Shown in pieces: positions 7,683 to 16,013 of a DNA stretch of 64,000 nucleotides. The stretch lies in assembly GCF_050589705.1 (NCBI RefSeq), contig NZ_JBNGOT010000007.1, forward strand, positions 124,001 through 188,000, written 5' to 3'. How positions within the stretch are numbered: the first letter of the stretch is position 1; every line of letters starts with the position of its first letter. Both the position numbers and the translations under genes were made by a program. The notes under the pieces are model-generated. The model saw only the letters and a list, made by a program, of their open reading frames with translations. It was not told the DNA's origin and did no database searches. The stretch comes from Sunxiuqinia rutila. Lineage in GTDB: Bacteria > Bacteroidota > Bacteroidia > Bacteroidales > Prolixibacteraceae.

Positions 7683-8687
7683 CTACTCGTATTCCTTTTT
7701 CAGCAGCTTTTTAAATCCCGGGCTTACATAGGTTTGGTAGTTCCCGTTTGGGTCTGAATAAATAAAGTACACATCAATCTCCGGGTCAGCTTCGGCTATG
7801 GCGATGGATTTTTCCAAACCACTCACCATAAATGCCGTGGCATAGGCGTCGGCCGTCATGCAATTGTCGGCCAGTACCGTTGTGCTCAGCAGGCTGTGCT
7901 GAACGGGGTAGCCGGTTTTCGGATCGATGGTGTGGGCGTATTTTATGCCATCTTCCACATAGAAATTGCGGTAATTGCCCGAAGTGGCCAAGGCTCTGTC
8001 CTGCAGTTCAACAATCGCTTTTAGCTTTTGCTGGGTGAAAAATTCGTTGTCATCGGGTTTGCTGATCCCAATTGACCAGTAGTTTCCTTTGGCATTTTTT
8101 CCTTTGGCAACCACTTCGCCACCAATCTCAGCCATCAGGTTTTTACAGCCCTGGCTATACAAATAATCCGCCACCATGTCGCAGGCAAATCCTTTGGCAA
8201 TGGCACTGGCATCGAGCATGGTGTTGGGATGATCCTTCATAAGCTGACCGTTTTCGAGATGTACTTTTTGGTAGCCAACCAGCTGCTTGAGCGAGTCGAT
8301 GAGTTGGGGGGTAACCTGTTCTTTGTTTTTGAACCCAAATCCCCAGACATTCACCATCGGAGCCACGGTTATGTCGAAGGCGCCATCGGTGAGTTCCGAA
8401 ATTTTCTGAGCCTGCTTAAAAATGGTGATAAAGAGCTCGTCCAGTTCGGTGGGTTCATTTTTATTCACCTTCGAAATGGTTGAGGTTGAATCGAAGGTGG
8501 ACATGGATTGGTTCAACTCCATCATAACGGCTTCAATTTCCGGCTGAAGGTCTTTCCCTTGCGGGCTTTCATAGGTAACATGATAAATTGTTCCGTAAAT
8601 ATACCCCTCGTTTGAAATGTACTGAGCCGGTTGTTGGCAGGATGCCAGCGCGAAAAGAAGGAGGGAAAGAAGGTAAAATGTTCTCAT
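7683..8687 (-). CDS. apbE: FAD:protein FMN transferase, lipoprotein (ApbE)
   Basis: The start chosen is the ATG whose first base is 8687. It gives 334 residues beginning with a lipoprotein signal, MRTFYLLSLLLFALASC, where the lipobox cysteine is residue 17. An in-frame extension to 8819 would bury the signal. ApbE motifs follow: MLDASAIAKGFACD, AEIGGEVVAKG, HTIDPKTGYPV and MTADAYATAF, the last being the Mg-FAD site. ApbE attaches FMN covalently to a Thr/Ser of periplasmic or membrane targets such as NqrB/NqrC and RnfG. No nqr or rnf genes are in the window. It is convergent with the small membrane protein gene. Confidence 0.93.
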   Translation of the reverse strand: MRTFYLLSLLLFALASCQQPAQYISNEGYIYGTIYHVTYESPQGKDLQPEIEAVMMELNQSMSTFDSTSTISKVNKNEPTELDELFITIFKQAQKISELTDGAFDITVAPMVNVWGFGFKNKEQVTPQLIDSLKQLVGYQKVHLENGQLMKDHPNTMLDASAIAKGFACDMVADYLYSQGCKNLMAEIGGEVVAKGKNAKGNYWSIGISKPDDNEFFTQQKLKAIVELQDRALATSGNYRNFYVEDGIKYAHTIDPKTGYPVQHSLLSTTVLADNCMTADAYATAFMVSGLEKSIAIAEADPEIDVYFIYSDPNGNYQTYVSPGFKKLLKKEYE

Positions 8688-9000
8688 TGATCTTGTGTTT
8701 TGAAGTTGTCCTTTAAGCGGTTGAGCCTTTGTTTTGAGCTGATGGGCGCCACAGGGCTGTTTGCTGGTGTAAATATAGCGCATTCCTGTTTGTTGTGGTA
8801 ATTTTTGAACTTCTTCCATCCAGATACCTTGCTTTTTATCGGGAGCACAATTTACGGGACAAGAAGTGTGCTTGCAGGTTGTTTTCCAGCTGATTGATGC
8901 TTTAGGGGCTTCTTTTTTGGCTTTTCAGAAACATTCTTGGATGATTATTTTTAATTTTGCGTTCGGAAAAATAAAACATTCACACTAAAATATTTGAACT
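8688..9000. other. Divergent intergenic region between apbE and yebC
   Basis: 313 bases without a convincing gene. It holds the apbE upstream region, with TATATTTA (minus strand, 8770-8777) as a weak -7 candidate. On the plus strand TAATTTTG at 8952-8959 is a canonical -7 element for yebC, and TATTTG at 8991-8996 directly abuts the GTG start. No repeats or hairpins stand out. Confidence 0.55.
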
Positions 9001-9711
9001 GTGGGAAGAGCATTTGAATACCGGAGAGCAGCCAAGGAAAAACGCTGGGGGCATATGTCCCGAATTTTTCCAAAGTTATCACGATCAATCACGATGGCCG
9101 CCAAAGAAGGCGGGCCTGATCCGGATATGAATGCCAAATTGCGGACGGCCATTCAAAATGCGAAAGCGCAAAACATGCCTAAAGACAATATTGACGCGGC
9201 CATTAAGCGTGCGGCAGGAAAAGATGCCAGCGATTATACCGAAGTCAACTACGAAGGCAAAGGGCCTCATGGGGTATTGATTTTTGTTGAATGTGCCTCT
9301 GATAACACCACCCGTACGGTGGCCAATGTGAAGTCGTACTTCAACAAAGCTGGTGGTAGCCTGGTGCCTACAGGTTCGCTCGAATTTATGTTCGACCGCA
9401 AAGCGGTGTTTCAGTTTGAAGCTTATGAGGGGCTGGACCTGGAAGAACTGCAACTGGAATTGATTGACGCCGGACTGGAAGAAGTGGAGCAAAATGAGGA
9501 CACGGTTTACGTGTATGGCGATTATACCAGCTTTGGAACACTTTCGCAGGCGCTGGAAGAGTTGAAGATTGATGTGAAAAAATCAAGTTTGCAGCGTATT
9601 CCAACATCGGCTGTCGAGTTTACCGAAGAACAACTGGAGGATATTGAAAAACTGCTGGACAAAATTGAAGAAGATGACGATGTACAGCAGGTATTTACCA
9701 ACATTGCCTGA
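9001..9711 (+). CDS. YebC/PmpR-family translation or transcription regulator
   Basis: A 236-residue YebC-family protein. The start is a GTG: the N-terminus MGRAFEYRRAAKEKRWGHMSR aligns with the Bacteroidota form of the family, where others begin MAGHSKWANIKHRK. Family segments follow: GGPDPDMNAKLRTAIQNAKA, NMPKDNIDAAIKRAAG, YEGKGPHGVLIFVECASDN, NKAGGSLVPTGSLEFMF and the C-terminal KLLDKIEEDDDVQQVFTNI. YebC proteins have been described both as DNA-binding regulators and, more recently, as factors that relieve ribosome stalling. A strong terminator follows, so the gene is monocistronic. Confidence 0.95.
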   Translation: MGRAFEYRRAAKEKRWGHMSRIFPKLSRSITMAAKEGGPDPDMNAKLRTAIQNAKAQNMPKDNIDAAIKRAAGKDASDYTEVNYEGKGPHGVLIFVECASDNTTRTVANVKSYFNKAGGSLVPTGSLEFMFDRKAVFQFEAYEGLDLEELQLELIDAGLEEVEQNEDTVYVYGDYTSFGTLSQALEELKIDVKKSSLQRIPTSAVEFTEEQLEDIEKLLDKIEEDDDVQQVFTNIA

Positions 9712-9740
9712 TTTGAATTTGAAATAAATAAAACAGAACG

Positions 9741-9774
9741 AAAAGCTGTTGTCCGTTGGACAGCAGCTTTTTTT
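9741..9774 (+). terminator. Rho-independent terminator after yebC
   Basis: AAAGCTGTTGTCC pairs with GGACAGCAGCTTT around a GTT loop, with one mismatch, followed by a T run. Confidence 0.9.
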
Positions 9775-9819
9775 GTGCACAGAGGCCGGCAAATAGTTCT
9801 GCGATAGCTTAAAAACAAT

Positions 9820-9827
9820 TATTTTTG
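9820..9827 (+). promoter_or_regulatory. Promoter -7 element abutting the transglutaminase-like lipoprotein gene
   Basis: TATTTTTG matches TAnnTTTG and ends only four bases before the ATG at 9832. Because the lipoprotein signal begins at that ATG, a later start is impossible, so the transcript may be leaderless. No clear -33 TTG was found. Confidence 0.5.
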
Positions 9828-9831
9828 TGGC

Positions 9832-11013
9832 ATGAGAACAATTTATACCTTTTTGGTTTTGATCCTGGTAGTTGCTTCTTCCTGCCAGACCCAATGGACA
9901 AAAGAAGAACAAGCACAGTTGGAAACGGCTTTCAATAAAGCCGGAGAGAATCGGGTGGAGTTGGAGAAGGCCTTGGAGCAAGCACCCAAAGAGCACCGTA
10001 AGGCGGTGTTGTTTTTAGTGACAAACATGCCTGAGCGGGATTTGACCTCGTTGACTGCAGACTTTATTCTTGAAAATACACGGGTGGCCTATCAGGCGCG
10101 CGAGCAGTTTGCCTGGTGTCAGGCTTTGCCCGACTCCGTTTTCTTTAATGAGGTACTGCCTTATGCCAGCCTGAATGAGCGACGCGATAACTGGCGTCAG
10201 GATTTTCTGGACCGGTTTACACCGCTGGTGGCCAATTGCTCCACCATTTTTGAAGCCGTGGACTCGGTGACTCAAAATATCAAGGATGTGGTGAAGGTGG
10301 AGTACAACACCAAACGCCGCAAAGCCGATCAAAGTCCTTACGAATCGATGGAACAAGGGATGGCCAGCTGTACCGGCCTGTCCATTTTGTTGACTGATGC
10401 CCTTCGGGCTGTCGGAATTCCTGCGCGTATTGCCGGCACTCCGCTGTGGACGAATATGCGCGGAAATCATACCTGGGTTGAAGTTTATTTGGATGGCGAA
10501 TGGTACTTTACCGAGTACTATCCGGATGAATTGAATAAAAGCTGGTTTTTGGCCGATGCCGGAAAGGCTGACCCCGAAAAACCGATTCATGGCGTTTATG
10601 CCACGTCGTTTAAACAAACGGGCTTGAGCTACCCCTGCGTGTGGGACGAAGACATTCAATACATTCCGGGCGAAAACGTAACGGCCAGGTACATTCGCTT
10701 ATACGAAGAGCAGGTGAAGAACAGTGCGTTAAATGACGATGAGTTGTTGGTTGACTTTGTACTTTACCAAAACCAGGATACTACCAAGGGCGACAACCGC
10801 GTGTCTGATCGGGTGGAGATTTGGCAAGGCGATAAGAACATCGACTTTGGATATTCACCAAGCACGATTGATGACCTGAATAAGTTTCTGAAATTTAAGT
10901 TGAAAAAGAATTCAGCCTACACCATTCGTTATGCCGATGGCAAGGGTGGTCAGCTGGAAGAAAACATTGAAACCGGCAATCAGGCCGACCTGGTTAAACT
11001 ATACCAGGAATAG
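9832..11013 (+). CDS. Transglutaminase-like domain lipoprotein
   Basis: A 393-residue protein with a lipoprotein signal (lipobox VASSC, cysteine 18). The central part is a transglutaminase/protease core: SCTGLSILLTDALRAVGIPAR supplies the nucleophile C180, NHTWVEVYLDGEWYFTEY supplies H213, and an acidic residue follows in EYYPDELN. The N-terminal 130 residues are helical and charged; the C-terminal 120 residues form a beta-rich module. Such proteins are exported to the envelope and may cleave or cross-link peptides; the target is unknown. It is monocistronic, with its own terminator. Confidence 0.85.
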   Translation: MRTIYTFLVLILVVASSCQTQWTKEEQAQLETAFNKAGENRVELEKALEQAPKEHRKAVLFLVTNMPERDLTSLTADFILENTRVAYQAREQFAWCQALPDSVFFNEVLPYASLNERRDNWRQDFLDRFTPLVANCSTIFEAVDSVTQNIKDVVKVEYNTKRRKADQSPYESMEQGMASCTGLSILLTDALRAVGIPARIAGTPLWTNMRGNHTWVEVYLDGEWYFTEYYPDELNKSWFLADAGKADPEKPIHGVYATSFKQTGLSYPCVWDEDIQYIPGENVTARYIRLYEEQVKNSALNDDELLVDFVLYQNQDTTKGDNRVSDRVEIWQGDKNIDFGYSPSTIDDLNKFLKFKLKKNSAYTIRYADGKGGQLEENIETGNQADLVKLYQE

Positions 11014-11040
11014 ACATTTACAGGCTTTTGGCCGAATCAG

Positions 11041-11088
11041 AAAAGGCGATCAAGACAGTTCATAAAACTGCTTTGATCGCCTTTTTTC
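11041..11088 (+). terminator. Rho-independent terminator after the transglutaminase-like gene
   Basis: AAAGGCGATCAA pairs with TTGATCGCCTTT, with an inner GACAGTT/AACTGC extension, and is followed by TTTTTT. It lies 28 bases past the stop codon. Confidence 0.93.
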
Positions 11089-11179
11089 GTTGGAGAACGG
11101 AGGCTTGTTTGCCAACTCCGGATCTTCTTCTTCCTTGGGCGAAGATTCCGCGCGAAACATGGAAACTACCCGCCAGCCC

Positions 11180-11473
11180 GTGCGAAATACTTCCTGGTTC
11201 GAGGAATGTACCCGCCCTTTGCTGGAATGATATCCATGACCGGCCGGACGATGGTGCTTGATTGTGCGAGGAACTCCACTATTCGTGGAATGAACTCACT
11301 CTTTGGTGGAATGATGTCCGCAACTGACCGGACGATGGTGTCTGGTTGTGCGAAGTACTCCACTTCCCGTGGAATCAACTTACGGAGTGATGCGAACAAC
11401 CCAACCACCTGTGCGAAGCACTTGCTGCAGCTCCGGACGAACTGCAGGCCTCGGCAAACGTCATCCTGTTGCG
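11180..11473. repeat. 21-bp tandem repeat with an 84-bp higher-order period
   Basis: From 11180 the sequence falls into degenerate 21-base units, many with NNGGAAT or NNGCGAA at the same place. Four successive units make an 84-base block: 11180, 11264 and 11348 begin alike (GTGCGA), as do 11201, 11285 and 11369; 11222 and 11306; and 11243 and 11327 (CCGGACGATGGTG). Because 21 is a multiple of three, open frames on both strands cross it and would encode heptad-like repeats (for example IVRSVADIIPPK on the minus strand). These frames have no promoter, homologue or start that I recognise. The array sits between two convergent genes and is treated as non-coding. Confidence 0.85.
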
Positions 11474-11526
11474 GAAAAAACCTAAGCCGATCCGGAGTTC
11501 TGCACTTCATGTGTCAGTTGGTAAAA

Positions 11527-13380
11527 TTATTCCTCAATGGTTACTGAACCTGGTGCCGAAAGCTCTGTGCGGACGGCTTCGTTCCAGTTCATTTCCTTTC
11601 CAAACTGGTTGTTGCTAATCTCAATGTTGTTCACCTTTTCAAAAAAGAACGGATGGGTATTCCAGTGGAATGGCTCAAACTCGTTGTTGTATTGAATGGT
11701 GTTGTTTCTGAAAATCAGTCCGTCCGTTGATTTGGCATACAAAATCGGTTGGTCGAACATATCGAAGGTGTTGTTTTCGATGACGATTCCCGAGTGGAAA
11801 AACTGCTGTTGGTCTTTCAGGTTCGGAATTTCGGGATAAATGGAAATAACCGCATTGGTAAACTGGTAATTGGCCGTCAACGCATTCACAAAGCGGTTGT
11901 TGCGGATCAGCACATCTTTACAAGCGCCTGTTTCGAACCAGCCATTGCAGTCGCCGCAAAGGAGGATGGCGGTTCCGTGTGTGTGGTCGAACAAGTTGTT
12001 TTCGCAAACCACTCTTCGGGGGGTGCTGAACAGCGTGCCCCGCGCACGGTTGTTCCGGATGATGTTGTCTGAAAAGATCACTTCGGGTGTCCAGCTCAGG
12101 TTTTCAATGCCAAAACTTCCTGCTTCCGAAATCTGTTCAGGAAGGTCGTTGGTGAAAACCAGCTGAAACTCTTTGGCCCCAAACTCCGTGGGCTGGTCAA
12201 CAGCCTGAATCGATTGGATGGTATTGATGTGTTGGTTCACCAGTTCCATCTTTTCCGATTCCACAAACTGGACGCTGTCGCCAGGCTCGCCCCATTTAAA
12301 TCCCCAGGCTTGCGGATGCATGTAGCGCCCCTGCAAGGTGCGGTTGTCAATACGTTTGGTTACTTTCAGGTAAGTTCCGTGCACGTTGATGGCATCGTCG
12401 GCCATGCCTTCATACAGTCCGTTTTTAGAAATAATCACCCCTTTGCAGGCCGAAAAGTGCGTGGCATCAGCCTGGGTCGTGAAAAAGCGTTCGTCATCCT
12501 TGCCTCTCAGGCGCACGCTGAACCCGTCCAGGGTAATGTTTTCGCTCATTTGAGCCACTAAGCCCATCCCTTCGGCGTAGTGAACCGTTACTTGCTCGAA
12601 GCTGGTATTGGTACACTCGCTGACAAAAATACCGGGAGTGGGACGATGATAGGAGCGAAGCACAAAACGTTCGCCGGGCGATGTGTGGGTGAGTTGTCCC
12701 CATCCTTTAATGCTCAGGGTGTTGGGTGATTGTTCTGAAACCGATGCCGGATTGAAGGCCACATCAGCACGCTGGTAAGCCAGTCGTTTGTCGGCCCGGA
12801 AAGGCATGCATACGTACGGGGTAAACTCGTAGCTTTCGCCTTCCACCACCAGTTTGCTGTCCTCAATGCGGTAGTTTCCTTTCGGATAAATTTCGGCAAT
12901 CACTTCATCGGCCTCTTTATTCACCGCGGTAATCTTTAATTGGCGCAGTGCCGGAACTTCAAAATCAATATGCACATTTTTCAGTGTGACATTGGTGTTG
13001 TTCAACAAGGCAAAAGGAATCATCCTTCCGTGGAAGATGAAGTCAGATCCTTGTCCGTCCAGCGTAATGTTTTTCAAATCTTCAAGCGCAAATCCCACTT
13101 TCTTCGGGTTGTCCTGGTCATGATTGGAGATGTAGTACTCACGGGTAAAGGAGCCGTCCTCGTAAAAGTCGTACCGTCCTTTGGGAAAGGTAACGGTTAG
13201 CGGCGAATCATCTTCCCGCGACTGCAAATGCTCCATTAATTTTACGGCGGCAACCGATGCATTTTCCTTTGAATCGGGTTGAACGCCGAACGTGTCGAAG
13301 GAGATTGTTTGGTGCGACTGAGAGCAACTGAAGCACAAAAAGAATAAAGTCGTTAATAGTAATGTAGTCGTTTGTTTCAT
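11527..13380 (-). CDS. GH110 alpha-1,3-galactosidase-like lipoprotein
   Basis: A 617-residue right-handed beta-helix protein with a lipoprotein signal (FLCFSC). The segment ATHFSACKGVIISKNGLYEG followed by MADDAINVHGTYLKV is characteristic of GH110, the retaining-free (inverting) alpha-1,3-galactosidases known from Bacteroides that remove terminal galactose from blood-group-B-type or linear Gal-alpha-1,3-Gal. Several NITLDG and IRNNRF-type turns show the parallel beta-helix coils. It is anchored at the cell surface or periplasmic face by inference. No SusC/SusD pair or other glycoside hydrolase is adjacent, so it does not sit in a classical polysaccharide utilisation locus. Confidence 0.88.
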   Translation of the reverse strand: MKQTTTLLLTTLFFLCFSCSQSHQTISFDTFGVQPDSKENASVAAVKLMEHLQSREDDSPLTVTFPKGRYDFYEDGSFTREYYISNHDQDNPKKVGFALEDLKNITLDGQGSDFIFHGRMIPFALLNNTNVTLKNVHIDFEVPALRQLKITAVNKEADEVIAEIYPKGNYRIEDSKLVVEGESYEFTPYVCMPFRADKRLAYQRADVAFNPASVSEQSPNTLSIKGWGQLTHTSPGERFVLRSYHRPTPGIFVSECTNTSFEQVTVHYAEGMGLVAQMSENITLDGFSVRLRGKDDERFFTTQADATHFSACKGVIISKNGLYEGMADDAINVHGTYLKVTKRIDNRTLQGRYMHPQAWGFKWGEPGDSVQFVESEKMELVNQHINTIQSIQAVDQPTEFGAKEFQLVFTNDLPEQISEAGSFGIENLSWTPEVIFSDNIIRNNRARGTLFSTPRRVVCENNLFDHTHGTAILLCGDCNGWFETGACKDVLIRNNRFVNALTANYQFTNAVISIYPEIPNLKDQQQFFHSGIVIENNTFDMFDQPILYAKSTDGLIFRNNTIQYNNEFEPFHWNTHPFFFEKVNNIEISNNQFGKEMNWNEAVRTELSAPGSVTIEE

Positions 13381-13563
13381 ACCTGTTAATATGCTATTTA
13401 TAAATGTAGATTGAGTGTTGTAAAATCTTTTGCTAAAATAGCTAAACTATTGCGATCGATGAACCAAGGAGAAGGTTGACTTGCTGTTTTGTGGTATTTG
13501 TTTAGTCGGACTCAGTTCATGAGCGGTTCGGGCAAATGCAGGCTGACGAATGGAAAAAGGAAA

Positions 13564-14652
13564 TTACAGCCTGTTTTTTAAGCCTGCTCCTATTTTCTTT
13601 AATTCGCCGATGGTGGCGTAACGTATCTTTTCCTTATGGAGCAGCCAGCCTCCAATTGCTCCAATCAGACTGCCAATGACAATTTCCCAAAAACGTAAAG
13701 CCATCAGGGTATTCGGAGTGCTGAAAATCGGGTCAGCCGCTTCTGCCAGTAAGATGGTTAAAGGGGTGATGAAGATGACAGCCAGGGCATATTGACGCAC
13801 CACAAGCACTTCAATAATAAACTGAAGCACGATGATGGCCAGACAAATGCTTAAGGGGCTTTGAATCTGGTTGACAATGATCCAAGAGAATCCAAGGCCC
13901 AGCAAAGTACCCAGAATGCGGTGAAAAGTTCTCTGTCGGATATGGTACAGGGAGGCCCCTTGCATCACCGCAGCACAGGAAATCGGAATCCAATAGGGAT
14001 TGTCGTACTGAAGCCAATGGCCAACAGCTAACGATAGGAACATAAAGCCACCCATAATCAGTGCTTCCCAAAAGTCGGCGTAGCTATTCTTCTCAAATAC
14101 CGGAATGATGGGGGCTCTCTTTTGCCCTTTTTCTTTGGAAGACAAGCTGAACAGGTAGATCAATGCCAGCGAACAGGTAAACATGGTACTTAAGCCCAGT
14201 AAGCCAATTTTTTCGGGGATGGCTTCCGGCACAAAGGGCTGGCAAATGGCCATGGCAGCAATCATGATGAAGAAGAAGCTTCTCGGAGGCGATGTTTTGT
14301 AGTATAAGATGATCCAGTGAAGCACCATCGAAAACAGGCCAAAAGCAATGGTTGACACGTATGGGTTGAAGCTGAGCAGAAGACCAAAAGCAAACGACAC
14401 CATAAATCCGAATGAACTAACCAGCAGGGTGAGTATCCGGTTGGTGAATGAGCCGGACTCCGGGAGGTAAAGAATAACCATGCCTCCTAAACAAGCCGTT
14501 AAACCCAGTTTTAGGTTGTCGAAATAAAGCCCGGCTAACAACGGAAGCCCTACGCTTAGTGCGGCAATCAATGGGATTTGCCACTTCCTGCCGGATGGTT
14601 TCAGTGTAACCAGGGTTCTGAGCTCATTCTTTATTGTATCCTTAAAATTCAT
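13564..14652 (-). CDS. FUSC-family inner-membrane protein
   Basis: A 362-residue protein with about ten transmembrane helices in two blocks of roughly five, one before and one after a charged loop (SSKEKGQKRAPIIPVFEK). The second block holds WLQYDNPYWIPISCAAVMQG, followed by RQRTFHRILGTLLGLGFSW, the signature of the FUSC/aromatic-acid-exporter family. These proteins are linked to export of aromatic acids or fusaric acid. Here there is no adjacent membrane-fusion partner, so the substrate is unknown. It is about 120 bases from the aroA stop, on the same strand but probably separately transcribed. Confidence 0.8.
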   Translation of the reverse strand: MNFKDTIKNELRTLVTLKPSGRKWQIPLIAALSVGLPLLAGLYFDNLKLGLTACLGGMVILYLPESGSFTNRILTLLVSSFGFMVSFAFGLLLSFNPYVSTIAFGLFSMVLHWIILYYKTSPPRSFFFIMIAAMAICQPFVPEAIPEKIGLLGLSTMFTCSLALIYLFSLSSKEKGQKRAPIIPVFEKNSYADFWEALIMGGFMFLSLAVGHWLQYDNPYWIPISCAAVMQGASLYHIRQRTFHRILGTLLGLGFSWIIVNQIQSPLSICLAIIVLQFIIEVLVVRQYALAVIFITPLTILLAEAADPIFSTPNTLMALRFWEIVIGSLIGAIGGWLLHKEKIRYATIGELKKIGAGLKNRL

Positions 14653-14774
14653 TCAGGCTGCATTTATTGCGTTAAACATTAAGCCCGGGGGCTTGCTTGT
14701 TCTTAGGTTTTAGTCAGCCTTTGTTTTTGCACCTTTAGTGCCGTCGGTTAGCTTTTCAGAAGAAGAATTCTCTG

Positions 14775-16001
14775 CTATTCCACTACAAATCCTACTTGCT
14801 TCAAATGTTCATAGTATTCCGGGTACGATTTAGAAACCACCATCGGATCATCAATGGCAATGGGCTGGAACAGTGCTGCAGGAGCAAAAGCCAGGGCCAT
14901 GCGGTGATCGTGGTAAGTAGCAATGCACGGAATTGCTTCTTTCTCAAGCGGGAATGTGCCGTCCCATTTTAGTTCGCCATGCTTGGGTTCGGTAATTTGT
15001 GCACCAAACTTAGCCAGCTCATTCTGCAGGGCGGCAATGCGGTCGGTTTCCTTAATTTTCAGCGTTTCCAAACCGGTAAAGTGGAACGGAACTTTTTTGA
15101 GCACACACAGCATGGCCATGGTTTGTGCCACATCGGGGGTCTCAATGAAATTGAGCTGCAAATGTTTGGGTTGAATGTTGGCCGACTTGGTAAGAATGAT
15201 GCCATCGGCGGTGGCTTTGCTGTCAACGCCAAACTCTTTAAACCAGGCGGCAATCTGACAATCGCCTTGCAAACTCATTAAGCGCAGGTTCTTGAGTTCA
15301 ATCTCGGCTTCATCGGCCAAAGCGGCCAGCTGGTACCAATAAGAAGCACCGGTCCAGTCGGCTTCCACCGTAAATTCACGGGCTTGGTAGGGCTGTTCAT
15401 CCACCCGAATTTCCTGTCCTTTCCAAACTGAGCGGACCCCAAACTGCTTCATCAACTTCAGCGTTAACTCGATGTAGGGGCGCGAGGTAATCTTATTTTT
15501 CAGGCGCAGCGTTAGCCCGCCTTCAATGCAGGGGGCAATCATCAACAGGGCCGAAATATATTGGCTGCTAATGCTGCCATCTAACTCCAGCACTTTCCCT
15601 TTGAGGTGTGAGCCCCAAATCTTCAGGGGCGGGAAACCTTCGTTTTCCAGGTATTCAATTTTGGCGCCCAGTTGATTCAGTGCATCTACCAGAATGTGAA
15701 TGGGACGTTGTTTCATCCGGTCTGATCCGGTAATGGTCCACTCGCCAACAATTTGCGATAAGAAAGCGGTCAGGAAACGCATAGCCGTTCCGGCATGTCC
15801 AACATCAAACCGGTTGGTGTTGGATGTCAGTACTTTTTGCATCACGTCAATGTCATCGCTTGTTGACAGGTTTTTCAGCGAATAGGGGCTGTAACTGAGG
15901 GCATGAATAATCAGTGCCCGGTTAGCAATGCTTTTGGATGAAGGAAGGGCAATGCTTCCTTTGATTATTTTGTCCGCTTTGGAAAGACGATAGTTCATCA
16001 T
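14775..16001 (-). CDS. aroA: 3-phosphoshikimate 1-carboxyvinyltransferase (EPSP synthase)
   Basis: A 408-residue EPSP synthase, the shikimate-pathway enzyme joining PEP to shikimate-3-phosphate. SKSIANRALIIHAL is the S3P/PEP-binding N-terminal motif, VGHAGTAMRFL is the second substrate loop, and ETDRIAALQNELAKFG with DHRMALAFA is the C-terminal active site. The length is slightly under the E. coli enzyme (427 aa). It follows aroB by 12 bases on the same strand, so the two form an operon for chorismate synthesis, read from the promoter at 17101-17108. Confidence 0.95.
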   Translation of the reverse strand: MMNYRLSKADKIIKGSIALPSSKSIANRALIIHALSYSPYSLKNLSTSDDIDVMQKVLTSNTNRFDVGHAGTAMRFLTAFLSQIVGEWTITGSDRMKQRPIHILVDALNQLGAKIEYLENEGFPPLKIWGSHLKGKVLELDGSISSQYISALLMIAPCIEGGLTLRLKNKITSRPYIELTLKLMKQFGVRSVWKGQEIRVDEQPYQAREFTVEADWTGASYWYQLAALADEAEIELKNLRLMSLQGDCQIAAWFKEFGVDSKATADGIILTKSANIQPKHLQLNFIETPDVAQTMAMLCVLKKVPFHFTGLETLKIKETDRIAALQNELAKFGAQITEPKHGELKWDGTFPLEKEAIPCIATYHDHRMALAFAPAALFQPIAIDDPMVVSKSYPEYYEHLKQVGFVVE

Positions 16002-16013
16002 TGAATTCGATAA

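Noticed and set aside
11166..11547. Heptad-repeat protein genes on either strand
   Set aside because: The frames exist only because the repeat period (21) is divisible by three; no promoter, ribosome site or recognised family.
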